Shown: positions 1-10,424 of the stretch, one piece after another
How the letters are laid out: the number at the start of each line of letters is the position of its first letter
Position numbering within the stretch: the first letter of the stretch is position 1
From: Plasmodium brasilianum
Lineage: Eukaryota; Apicomplexa; Aconoidasida; Haemosporida; Plasmodiidae
Assembly (NCBI RefSeq): GCF_023973825.1
Contig: NC_090126.1
Span: forward strand, 1,535,001-1,599,000
Reading direction: 5' to 3'
Length of the DNA stretch: 64,000 bases
Position numbers and translations under genes: made by a program
The notes under the pieces: generated by a model
What the model saw: only the letters and a program-made list of their open reading frames with translations
Told to the model about the DNA's origin: nothing
Databases searched by the model: none

Positions 1-232
1 AAAATGTACGAGCAGCTACAATTAAATTAAAAATGTATGTACCTTTTTGCGTTATTGTCAACATTTTATGACCTGTTCATAATGTTTTATCATTTTTTGC
101 ACAATAAGTATGAATGTTCATAATAATGTGTTCATCAGCTCATGCAAATGCATTTTCAAATACAATTTTGCTTACATGTGTGTGCACACGTCCGCTTATA
201 TTTGTGAGGATGGATGGGCGTATCTTCGCTTT
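1..232. other. Intergenic, 3' flank of the ankyrin gene
   Basis: AT-rich spacer downstream of the minus-strand ankyrin gene. I see no coding signal or RNA gene in it. Confidence 0.5.
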
Positions 233-3200
233 TTAAAAGAAAGTGCAAAGATGGTAAAAGGAGTCATACGTCAAAAGTGAAAAAATGTGAGTTTTTGTTT
301 TTATCCTTAAAATCCAGGCATTTCTTAAATTAATTTTTCTTGAGTATTGCAAAGTAAATTGTCTAATTTCGTTATCTTCTGTAAGATCTATGGGTAAGTT
401 ATCACAGGTAGTTCTCATAAACACATTTGCTCCTCTTTGTATTAAACTTTTAAATATTCTGATATTGCCAGTTATGGATGCAGCATGAATTGGAAATAGT
501 TGCAAGCGTGCATCAAAATAATTTGGGTCAGCTCCTTTTTTTAAAATAACATCAACAATTTTATAATTTCCCGAAGTTATTGCACAACATAATGCTTTAC
601 TTGTTATTCTTTTTTTAAAAATAGATTTATATTTCAAATAATAATGCATTTCTAAATTTTTGATGTATACATTATATTTTTTCATAATGCTAACAATTTC
701 TTCCATTTTTTTACTCAATGATTGTTCAATTTGTTTATAAATTAAATATTTCACAATACCTTTATGCCCTTCAAAGGAAGCATAATGAAGTGGTTCCAAT
801 AAATTTAAATCCAAGCATGTAATATCTGCTCCTTTTTCAGTTAACAATTTTACAATATCAAAGTTACCCATCATACATGCAGCATGTAAAGGGGAGTCAT
901 ATTTTTTACCTAAATTTAAATTAACTAATGCACCATTCTCTAGAAAATATTTGCAAACTTCTAAATGATTTGATATAGACGCACACCATAGGGGAGTTTC
1001 ATTATCAGATGACAATGCATTTATATCAGCATTATTACTAACTAAAAATTTAACTGAATCGATATCACCTTTCGAGGCTGATAAATGTAATGGTGTAAAT
1101 TTTCTTATTCTTGTTTTACTATTTATATATGTGCCTGACTTTATAAATGTTTTTACTAACTCAATGTTACCTTCTTTTGTTGCTAAATGTATTGGTTGCA
1201 TATCTGAGATATCATCCATCATAGAGGACCCCCCTAGACCTTCTCTGTACTCTCCCATGTATACATCCAATTCGCTATAACTCAGTTCTTCATTATATGC
1301 ATTCGTCCATGCGTTTGCCCTTTCATTCGCTCTGTCGACTTCCCTTTCGTTCGTCCATTCGTTTGCCCTTTCGTTCGTCCATTCGTTTGCCCTTTCGTTC
1401 ATTCTGTCGACTTCCCTTTCATTCGTTCTGTCGACTTCCCTTTCGTTCGTTCTGTCGATTTCCCTTCCGTTTATCCTTTGATTTACTTCTATTAAGCTGT
1501 CGTTACTATTAATTCTGCAAAAATTTATTAAATATGCTTCCACTGTTTCGTGTTCATTCTTTGAGCTCCTCTTATTGTTTTCATTTTTCTTCAACGTACA
1601 ATTTATTTTCTTCTTATCATTGCTGTTGCTGGTGTGTGGGCTTATATGAACTTTTTCACATTCTCCAGTATTTTTTCTCATCTTTTTACACGTCTTTTTT
1701 ATCGTATATTTTCTTGTATATTCTGCCATGTATTCTTCCCTATTTTCGCTTCTTTCATCCGCCCAGTCAGCGGGGAATTCACTTCTATCGATTTTTCTTC
1801 CTTCAGTATGATCCTTCATTTTTTCTGTTCCTCCCTTTTTACCGTTTTTATCCAACTCTTTCTTGTACCTCCTCGGATGAATATGCCAATTTTTCCCCTT
1901 ACCTGAATTTAAAATAAAAGAATTGCTAACCCACTCTTTGAAAATCTTTTTACAGCCAATATTGCAACATGGCTCTATACATTTTATACGTTTGATAATA
2001 CTGTAAGTTTTGTTGATTGAACATATAAAGTGGCAAGTGCGACAGTTCAAGTTATATATATATGGATGACTTGTACATTCTAGGCTTTTTATAAATATTT
2101 TTTTAAAAAATTTTTTATTACTTGTTATGTTCATTGTGGTACTAATTTTTCTGTCAAGGTAGTTCTTACCATATATGAAGTGTTTTCTCTCTCCATTGAC
2201 AACCACATTATTTTGCTTTTTTTTATTATTTAAGAGATAACCATTACCATTGCATGAAAGTAAAATTTTAAAAAAAGAATTACTCGAAAAATTATTATCA
2301 TTTGGAATGTAGCACTTGTCAGATTTTAAATTAATACTGTTTGTATAAAACTCGGAGATGTTCGCTTTTTTCAACTCCTTTTTTACCTTAACAGGGTAAA
2401 GAGCATGTTGGTATAAATTACCAGAAAAAACATCATGATCCGTACATTTTGAGAGGTACGGATAGCATGCTGTTATATTCTTTTTCTCCATAGAAAAATA
2501 GCAATCCTTGTTACTATTTCTTAAACATGTAGTACTCCTTTCTCTTGAACATTTTTTGTTTACCTTTAAATTACTTTTTACCGCTCCCATTAAAATTTTT
2601 GTATTTCCTATTTTGTTATTTATCCTGTATCCATTCAGGTAATTTTTACTCATTTTTTTCCTACCACTTATTTTATGCCCATATGACGGAGAAAAACCGT
2701 CGTTTTTGTTACTCATCCAGATGAGCCGCCTTCCGCTTATTCGATCTTCCTCTTCAGTTACTCTGATATCCCTTTTCACTTTTGACCTTTCCCTCTTTCG
2801 ATAGCTATATAACAACCATTTAATTACACCTAACAAAATATGTCTGTTTCTCTTCGTATCATAGTTTTTCAAGACATAATCTTTCTTATAACTTCCCTCT
2901 TTTTCCAAAGAAGAATTTCTAATTTTTTTAATTAAAAACGTTAAATGATTATTTAATTGAGTCTTTATATTTAAAATACTAAATACTTCATCACATTGAG
3001 AATTTTTTAAAACAGATTTTTCACTTATTGTATTTCCATCAATTACAACTTTGTCCCTACATTTTTTTATGAACAAGGTCAGGTCATCTATTATAATAGC
3101 AGAAATGGTTTTCGAGTGAAAAAGTTTCTTGTATAACAACTTAATAAAAATATATTTAATTTCATCATTATGTATATACATAAAATATCGGATAACTTTT

Positions 3201-3286
3201 AATTGAGAATATATCTTTTTTAATTTGTGTAAATGCATGTCCTTCTTTTCTTTTTTCTTCAAGCTGAGGTGAATTTTTTTAAACAT
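233..3286 (-). CDS. Ankyrin-repeat protein, 1017 aa
   Basis: The frame opens with an ATG (3284-3286) and is a single uninterrupted exon. The C-terminal third, about residues 695-985, holds a run of ankyrin repeats with the usual TPLHLA/PLHAA-type helices and GADI/GADP turns, for example TPLHLSASKGDIDSVKFLV, interrupted by a roughly 50-residue insert. Ankyrin stacks normally bind partner proteins; no enzyme domain is visible, so the partner is unknown. About residues 590-663 are a low-complexity tract of Asn-Glu-Arg repeats (NEREVDR/NERANEWT type). Upstream, about residues 402-452, lies a Cys-rich patch with CRTC, CIEPCCNIGC and flanking His that could bind zinc. The N-terminus is basic. It is divergently arranged with NOG2 across a 4.5 kb spacer. 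The last 35 residues look less conserved and could belong to a small unseen exon change. Confidence 0.9.
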   Translation of the reverse strand: MFKKIHLSLKKKEKKDMHLHKLKKIYSQLKVIRYFMYIHNDEIKYIFIKLLYKKLFHSKTISAIIIDDLTLFIKKCRDKVVIDGNTISEKSVLKNSQCDEVFSILNIKTQLNNHLTFLIKKIRNSSLEKEGSYKKDYVLKNYDTKRNRHILLGVIKWLLYSYRKRERSKVKRDIRVTEEEDRISGRRLIWMSNKNDGFSPSYGHKISGRKKMSKNYLNGYRINNKIGNTKILMGAVKSNLKVNKKCSRERSTTCLRNSNKDCYFSMEKKNITACYPYLSKCTDHDVFSGNLYQHALYPVKVKKELKKANISEFYTNSINLKSDKCYIPNDNNFSSNSFFKILLSCNGNGYLLNNKKKQNNVVVNGERKHFIYGKNYLDRKISTTMNITSNKKFFKKIFIKSLECTSHPYIYNLNCRTCHFICSINKTYSIIKRIKCIEPCCNIGCKKIFKEWVSNSFILNSGKGKNWHIHPRRYKKELDKNGKKGGTEKMKDHTEGRKIDRSEFPADWADERSENREEYMAEYTRKYTIKKTCKKMRKNTGECEKVHISPHTSNSNDKKKINCTLKKNENNKRSSKNEHETVEAYLINFCRINSNDSLIEVNQRINGREIDRTNEREVDRTNEREVDRMNERANEWTNERANEWTNEREVDRANERANAWTNAYNEELSYSELDVYMGEYREGLGGSSMMDDISDMQPIHLATKEGNIELVKTFIKSGTYINSKTRIRKFTPLHLSASKGDIDSVKFLVSNNADINALSSDNETPLWCASISNHLEVCKYFLENGALVNLNLGKKYDSPLHAACMMGNFDIVKLLTEKGADITCLDLNLLEPLHYASFEGHKGIVKYLIYKQIEQSLSKKMEEIVSIMKKYNVYIKNLEMHYYLKYKSIFKKRITSKALCCAITSGNYKIVDVILKKGADPNYFDARLQLFPIHAASITGNIRIFKSLIQRGANVFMRTTCDNLPIDLTEDNEIRQFTLQYSRKINLRNAWILRIKTKTHIFSLLTYDSFYHLCTFF

Positions 3287-4153
3287 CTTTTGTTACCCAG
3301 GAGCGTCTAAACATGTGTGTGTGTGTGTGTGTATTGTGGGTGTATTTATTTTTAGTTAAAATGGGAGAAGTTTTGCCTGTACAAGTCAGCTTCCCCTATT
3401 ATGCAGCGCATATATATATATGTGTGCGTGGTGGGGTAAGTGGGCGTTTATATGTAAATGTGCACTTACTTGTACGTGTATGTATTTAATATTCGCGCGT
3501 GCACACTCGTAACAACAATTTATAACACGTTTTCTCCTAACCCTTGGAGTTTGTCTGCATTTATATATACGTACAAAAAAAATAAAGACAAGTGAGTCAT
3601 CAGTAATACCAGGGTGTGGTATAAGTCCACAGTAAATAAAAGTTTAAACAAAACAAAAATATATTTGATGTGGAAAAAAAAACAAAAAAATCTTAATTAA
3701 GAAATGGAAGTACGGAAATATAATATGGAAGACAAGCAGTAAGCATATAAATATATATATACACATTCATATGTACATTCATATGTACATTCATAAGTAT
3801 GTATGTGTCTATATGGATATACATGGGCACGAGGGTGTGCATATACATAGACTACTAACACACACTGCTGTTATAGCGAGAGGCAATAACATATAGGTTT
3901 TAAATATGTAAAAAGCATTTCGATTTCGCATATTCTGCTACGTTTTAATTTGTACCTTTTTTTTTTTTTTTTTTTCTAAATTAATACGAAATGTCCAAAG
4001 TTATATATTAAATGTTTATGGCTAAAAATAAAGTGCTAAAGAACATATGGTGAACACCAAATAGTGACAAGCTGAATGCGCATTAATCTGAAAATGATAA
4101 AATATAAACTTAAATATTCTGACCTGCCCCCCAATGGCTAGTTTGGCTAGAAA

Positions 4154-4187
<34 letters not shown>

Positions 4188-6407
4188 TATAACCATATAA
4201 CATATAATTTAAAAACAAACATTCGAGTATATATTCTGGCAAACAGTTGCGCAAAGTGGTATACAAACAAACAAAAAACGTGAGGAAAAACTAAAAACAA
4301 AAAACCTATTTTTTTGTGTTCATCATTTACAATTCAACACAGAGCGAATAAAACGCGTATATAGAAAATTGGAAAGTACATAAATTCGATAAAAATAAAT
4401 GAAGAAAAAGTAAAAATAAAATAAAATATTTTACGGTAAATGAATGTGCGTGATGCAGAAGTGGTACTAATTTTTTTATTCTTTCAGGTTTTCACATTTC
4501 TATGTGTATTTTCTTTTTTTGTTTTATTAAGAAAAATGCATTAAAAGTACATCAAAATAATACGTGGACTTTCGTAAATCTTTCCTTTTTGCCACTAAAC
4601 GAGTAGGAAATTTACCTAGAGACAATTAAAAAATTTTCTCTTCCTTTTTTGTAAAAGAAAAGAAAAAATGTATGCGAACGATGTAGAATGAGAAGAAGAC
4701 ACTGTAATTGTATGGGTAATTTTATACGCACGCTTATGTACATGTATACATACTCACGCATACAACGTATATCCGTATATACACGCATATACACACATGT
4801 ACTTTCAGTGCTGCATATTTATGCAATAAAGAACAAGTGAAATTACAGAAAATAAAATCATGGATATTACATTTTAAGGTGCTTTAAGCAGTCAATGCGG
4901 ACATGTAAGGTTTGCTGCTTTTTTTTTTTAGAAAAAAAAAGCGAAAAAGACAGAATTTGTTCCCTAATGAATAAACAAAAATTCTTGCTTAACTATTCAG
5001 AACTAGTCGAAATGTTTTCACTATAATTATATTGTTATGTGAGAAAGTAAAAGCAAGAAGTATGTGAATTTTCAGTTTTTGCAAAAATGTAAATAAAAGT
5101 TGTTTTGTTTCGCAAGATTCGTGCTTTGAAAGTGCATATTGTTTTTCCTTGTTTATATTCTTTCATTTTTTGTTTTTCCTTTTTTTTGTTCTTTCATTTT
5201 TTGTTCTATCTTTTTTTGTTCTATCTTTTTTTGATCTATCTTTTTTTGTTCAATCTTTTTTTGTTCTATCTTTTTTTGATCTATCTTTTTTTGATCTATC
5301 TTTTTTTCTTTTTCTTCTTTTTTTATATTTTACCAGTTTAATTTTATTATATGTGTAGTTGCTGTATATTTTAGAGGTAGCTATTCCATTCTATACATAA
5401 AAGTCGTACATACAACTCTTTTGCAATCTCTTTTAGTTTCTCATTTTCTGTGCAACTATATTTTAGTCATGTGTTTATAATTCTGGCGGAACTTTTAACC
5501 TAATCTGCAGTTACATTGTTACTAATTTAACCAAACAAAATGAGAAGTTATCCTCATGATATATGACAAAGTAAAGGTAGCTCCAGTCCAGAAGGGAATT
5601 TATTCATAAACGTATATATATATATATACACATACACATGCATATATACACATACACATATATACATACACATGACCATACACATGCACATACACATGCG
5701 TATATATGCATACTTATCCGTACGTATGAATGGCACAAATACGCTTAACTTCACTGCGCACAGGTTTTCCTTTTATCCGCAAACAGTATACAGTGTTCAA
5801 CAATAATTTTAATCTGAATTTTTCAAAGTACCTCAAAATAATAGAAATGCGGATATGAAGTATACGGTTAATGTATATTTCGTTCAAAAATGGGCTTTTA
5901 CTGTAGTAGCAACAAAAAGAAAATCTGCCACAATACAGGTGATATTTATATACCTACGCACGTACATATACAAATATATATATGTATTTATTTTATTTTA
6001 CGTGAACTGTTCATAATTTTTTGCGAAAAAAAAAAAATTCAGACATTCTTTCTAAAAGCCATAAATGAGAATAATTTATGCCCCACGAATCATAAATTTA
6101 TATTAGTAAGGTAAAAATGATTGTACAGTTTTTTGCCTTTTTTTTTTTTTTTATTTTTGTATGAACTGTTCATAAATTTTAGCTAAAAAAAAAAATTATA
6201 TAAGAGGAATACGAATGAAATGAAAATATGCTCAATTAAAAGAAACATATATTGTATCATTCTTGCCATAAATTTTTTTATTCAAAAGAGAATTTTATGC
6301 AAAATTTAAATTAATCTTGAAAATGCTTACATATGTCGGAAAAAAAAAAAAAGAGAAATTAAAAAAAAAGAATTTTTAGCAAAAATGGGATCTATACTTT
6401 TAAATTT

Positions 6408-6438
<31 letters not shown>

Positions 6439-6799
6439 GCCTTTGCACATTATGTATTATATTATATATATACATGTAAATAAGAACAAACACGTTTACA
6501 TAGAAAAGTAAAAATGCGGAATATTACTTGGTCAACTCACTGAGCAAAATGTTTGTTTTGTTCACACTCGGAAGCTTTACAAGTTTATAAAAAAAAATAA
6601 TCATAGGACATTCTACTTTATATCACACAGACTCGCATAATTTTATACGAGCACAAACATGTGAAGTAGTGTATACTAGTTTGTCCTTTTGGATATGAAA
6701 GAAAATAAATTTTATTATCACAGGAGTAGGAGATATGTTTTTCTTTCTTTTGTTTTCGTGGTTCTCTTTTTTCGTGGTAATCTTTTTTTTCGTGGGACT

Positions 6800-7111
6800 T
6801 TATTTTTCCCGTTTTTCATGAATTAAATATTTAATAAATTTAAGCAGTAGTAAGTAATACCCTTTTTCAAATTTTTTATTTTTAATATGTACAACTTTAA
6901 ATAAATGGGCAGCTTGGGAAACGGTTCCTTGGGTCGTTGGAACGAACGTTGCTTCCGTTAAAAAAATATGTAAAATATGTACATAAATATACTTACATTT
7001 ACATATACTTGTACGTATGCATGTATATTCAGAAGGATCACTTTCAAAAATAAGCAAATACAATTTTTCAACAAAAAAAAGAAGGCAAAATTCTTCTCCA
7101 TTACCCCTCAT
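6800..7111 (-). CDS. Candidate small protein, up to 103 aa
   Basis: The ATG at 7109-7111 sits in a favourable A-rich context (ACAAAAATGAGG). The frame is open to 6800 and gives a mixed, non-repetitive protein: an N-terminal half with hydrophobic character, a tyrosine/isoleucine-rich middle encoded by ATGTACATA-like DNA, then a more convincing part starting TFVPTTQGTVSQAAHLFKVV and ending in a Lys-rich tail. The middle may be a short intron: several GT donors share a phase with an AG just before the TFVP segment and would keep the frame. I do not recognise a family. The evidence is only composition and start context; it lies in the NOG2/ankyrin spacer. Confidence 0.35.
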   Translation of the reverse strand: MRGNGEEFCLLFFVEKLYLLIFESDPSEYTCIRTSICKCKYIYVHILHIFLTEATFVPTTQGTVSQAAHLFKVVHIKNKKFEKGYYLLLLKFIKYLIHEKREK

Positions 7112-7699
7112 TTTTGTAAAACTAACAAATAAAAAGTGGAAAAATTAAGAGTAAAAAATAAAGAGATAAAATTTAGCGGAAATAATAGAAAAGAAAGGAA
7201 AAAAAAAAAAAAAGAAAAGAAAGAAATAAAGAAATAAAAGTAAAGAAAAAGAGAAAGAAAAAGAGAAAGAAAAAGAGAAAGAAAAAGAGAAAGAAAAAGA
7301 AAAAGAAAATGTTAAGTGTGGAAAGGCAAAAGGAAAAACAAAATTTTAAAACGTCGAACACATAAAAGTTTACCAATTAGAAACGCTGATTTAACGTTAT
7401 GTCACTAAAGCAGTTAGCAGTTCGTTCAATATTTACATATATATGAATATACGTACATATATGTACGTATGTACTCATATATATACTTCCTTATGATGAT
7501 GCAAATGTGCTAATACTCTGGGAGCTAATAAAAAAAAAAAATAATAAAAAAATACCATAAAAATAGCAAAAATACAAACTGAATAACTTTTGAACTCAAA
7601 GCGAAGTTTAATATATTGATAGAAAGATTGTACAGTCGAAGTACGCAGAGGAGTAAGTGGTTACTGTGATGTAACAAATACCCCCATGTATGAGCATGT

Positions 7700-7766
<67 letters not shown>
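7700..7766. repeat. (TA)n tract in NOG2 leader
   Basis: An almost pure TA dinucleotide run of about 65 bp ends roughly 85 bp before the NOG2 start codon, followed by short GTGTATATATA units. It is typical Plasmodium 5' leader/promoter sequence and is likely length-polymorphic. Confidence 0.8.
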
Positions 7767-7769
<3 letters not shown>

Positions 7770-7850
7770 GTATATATATATGTGTATATATATATGTGCA
7801 TATATATACTCCCACCCATTGGAAGTGTCAGTCATTCAGTTGCGTGAAAA

Positions 7851-9371
7851 ATGGTGAGGAGGGGAAACCTGAGGTTGAAAAACCTAAAACTTGCTCGGAG
7901 CAACGTGAGCAACGTAAAACTTGACAGTCGTTCGATAAGTAAAGAAAATGAAAGAAAGAAAAAGGAGGAAAAGCAGAAACGCTTAAAAATGTATAGGAAG
8001 AAAGCGGATTTAAAAAAAATGAACAAAAAAATTAACGAAGTAAGAAGAATAGAACCCAATATAAAATGGTTTAACAATTCACGAATTATTAGTCAGAATA
8101 AATTGGAAATTTTTCGAAATAAATTAGAAGAATGTACACATGACCCATTCAGTATTGTTATTAAAAGGTCAAAAATACCATTTGAATTGTTAAAGGATGA
8201 AAAGGATTGTGTAACCAAAAAATATAAAAATGAAAATTTGTTAAGAATTGAAAATTATAATGATGTATTTAGTAAAAAAAAAAAAAGAAAAAAACCAAAA
8301 TTAAATGTATGTACTATGGAAGAATTTGCAAATAATGCTAAAAGGAAATTGTGCAAATACGAAACAGAAAAAGATACATCCCTAGTTGAAAAAAAAGAAA
8401 AAAATAAAAATAAAGAAAGAGAAAAAAAATATAGTAGAGATGAATTATTAAAAATAGGTCAATCCAAAAGAATATGGACTGAGTTATATAAAGTAATAGA
8501 CAGTTCAGACATTATATTAGAAGTATTAGATGCAAGAGATCCAGTTGGAACAAGATGTAAAAGAGTAGAACAAAATATTAAAAAACATAGATCAAATAAA
8601 CATATTATTTTACTTATTAACAAAATTGATTTAATACCTACATCAGTAGCAGAGAAATGGATAAAGCTTCTTTCAAAAGAATATCCCACTATTGCATATC
8701 ATGCAAGTATTAATAAACCATTTGGAAAAGATGATTTATTTAATATTATTAGACAGTTTTCTCAATTTTATAAAAATCAAAAAAAGAAGCATATTCATAT
8801 AGGTTTAATAGGTTATCCAAATGTAGGCAAAAGTGCTATAATTAATTCACTAAAAAAAAAAGTTGTTTGTGTGTCAGCTTCTGTACCAGGTCAAACTAAA
8901 TATTGGCAATTCATAAAGTTGACTACTAAGATATATTTAATTGATTCTCCAGGAATTGTACCATACAATATTGAAGATTCTGATAAAATTATTAGGAATA
9001 CTATGAGACTTGAAAAAATTACCAACCCACATTTTTATATTGATGATATTTTAAAAATTGTTAACAAAAAATATATATTAAATATTTATAAACTACCACA
9101 AGACTTAACATTCGAAAATTCAGAGGAGTTCCTTGAAATTTTGGCCAAAAAAATGGGAAAGCTTCTAAAGGGTGGACAACCTGATATCACCGCTGCTTCG
9201 AAAATTATCATAAGTGACTGGATCAAAGGAAAGATCCCCTACTTCGTCAACCCAGACACGTACTTAAGGGAAGGCAGTGGAGAAAAGCAGATAGGAGTTG
9301 AGGAGGGAGAATCGGAGGAATTTGACAAATGCAACGAAAGTAACGGGGAGAAATATGTGGAGGACAAATGA
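7851..9371 (+). CDS. NOG2: Nucleolar GTP-binding protein 2 (NOG2/GNL2)
   Basis: A circularly permuted GTPase of the YlqF/YawG family that in yeast and animals loads onto pre-60S ribosomal particles in the nucleolus and nucleoplasm during ITS2 processing and export. The motifs come in permuted order: DARDP near residue 226, G4 NKID near 256, G1 GYPNVGKS near 321, G2 VPGQTK near 345, G3 DSPG near 365. The C-terminal helix ISDWIKGKIPYFVNPD is the family hallmark. The N-terminal NGP1NT region is Lys/Arg-rich. The 506-aa length fits the family (yeast Nog2 is about 490). The start ATGGTGAGG at 7851 follows GTGAAAA and begins the conserved basic N-terminus. Single exon. UTP22 in the same window also serves ribosome biogenesis but is not adjacent. 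Confidence 0.96.
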   Translation: MVRRGNLRLKNLKLARSNVSNVKLDSRSISKENERKKKEEKQKRLKMYRKKADLKKMNKKINEVRRIEPNIKWFNNSRIISQNKLEIFRNKLEECTHDPFSIVIKRSKIPFELLKDEKDCVTKKYKNENLLRIENYNDVFSKKKKRKKPKLNVCTMEEFANNAKRKLCKYETEKDTSLVEKKEKNKNKEREKKYSRDELLKIGQSKRIWTELYKVIDSSDIILEVLDARDPVGTRCKRVEQNIKKHRSNKHIILLINKIDLIPTSVAEKWIKLLSKEYPTIAYHASINKPFGKDDLFNIIRQFSQFYKNQKKKHIHIGLIGYPNVGKSAIINSLKKKVVCVSASVPGQTKYWQFIKLTTKIYLIDSPGIVPYNIEDSDKIIRNTMRLEKITNPHFYIDDILKIVNKKYILNIYKLPQDLTFENSEEFLEILAKKMGKLLKGGQPDITAASKIIISDWIKGKIPYFVNPDTYLREGSGEKQIGVEEGESEEFDKCNESNGEKYVEDK

Positions 9372-10424
9372 GAAAAATAGATTGTAGACCAATTTAGAGA
9401 ATGGACCATTTATTTATTTGCTCGCAGTGACAAATTTGTCATTTCCCTTTTTTTTTAATATCTGATTAATGGATGTTTTAAAAACTTGTAAATATAAATC
9501 TTCCAATTTTACGTATTTATTTTAATCTTAAAAATGCGCTTTTTACATGATTAAGTCAGGTAAATACACTCAGGAAAACACGTTATATTATTAACATGTA
9601 ATATTTTATTTTTTTTTTCTTCCGATTTTTGTCGAAATGGCTAAATTTGCACACATTAAGAAACAAAAAAAAAAAAAAAAAAAAAACTGCCAATTCGCAC
9701 GAGTATACATATATATTTATATATATATATGTGTATATGTGTGTGTATACATATATATTTATGTTTGTGTTTGGTCCTTACGGAGACTTGACATGTTCGA
9801 GCGGCACGCAAAAGAATTAAGTTAAAATTAAATAAGACCAAATTGAAATAATGCAAATATGTTGAAAAATATTTAAATGTAGATCGTAGTATTTAAAGAG
9901 TACCATAAAAGGGAAGGTGCTACATATATATATGCATATACATGTACATATATCTGTGCATATACATGTACATATATCTGTGCATATACATGTACATATA
10001 TCTGTGCATATACATGTACATATATCTGTGCATATACTTGCATGTGCACAACAAGAAAAATCAGAAAAAACGAGTAAATGTTGCACAGGAGGGTAGGATG
10101 ATAAGCATTTAACTTTTCCTTAAGGAAGGATCGGCAAAAATTAGGAGCAAAATGAGAAAAACGAAATGACGTGGGAAACATATCAATAAAAGGGTTATTA
10201 TGAATATTAATTTTTTTTTTTTTTTTTTTTTTTTGTTTAGAAACTGTATGTATATTTTTAGTGTTTTCGGTCGTCCAACATATATACGTGTAAACAAATA
10301 CAAATATATATTTGTGAATGTATATTTGGGTGGATGTGTGGGTGGATGTGTGCACGTATGTACTTATGTATGTGCGTATGTATGCGTGTACCCCCGGCGT
10401 ACGGACGCACCTGCTCCTTGTCTA
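9372..10424. other. Convergent 3' spacer between NOG2 and the 14-3-3-like gene
   Basis: Shared 3' region of two convergent genes. It holds poly(T)/poly(A) runs, TATATGTG-type tracts, a 24-bp minisatellite at about 9925-10040 (listed separately) and GTATGTGTGG-like repeats near 10310-10390. I see no gene in it. Confidence 0.5.
9925..10040. repeat. 24-bp minisatellite, about 4-5 copies
   Basis: Direct repeats containing GTACATATATCTGTGCATAT with a 24-bp period. The period is a multiple of three, so both strands show spurious open frames. It lies in the shared 3' flank of NOG2 and the 14-3-3-like gene. Confidence 0.85.

Larger units (their letters stand above)
3287..7850. other. Divergent 4.5 kb spacer between ankyrin gene and NOG2
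   Basis: Mostly AT-rich promoter/UTR-type DNA with poly(T) and poly(A) tracts, TA tracts (about 4170-4190 and 7700-7766) and TTTTTTTGWTCTATC-type repeats at 5205-5310. Open frames here are mostly low complexity. Two places look slightly gene-like: a minus-strand reading at 6800-7111, listed separately, and a plus-strand ATG at 5890. The second starts MGFYCSSNKKKICHNT and could splice to an exon after the AG at about 6041-6042, giving a tiny protein. I regard it as weak. Confidence 0.4.

Noticed and set aside
5890..6190. Possible 47-aa two- or three-exon gene beginning MGFYCSSNKKKICHNT
   Set aside because: Splice sites can be drawn (GTACAT donor, TTCAG acceptor) but several alternatives exist and the product is very short.
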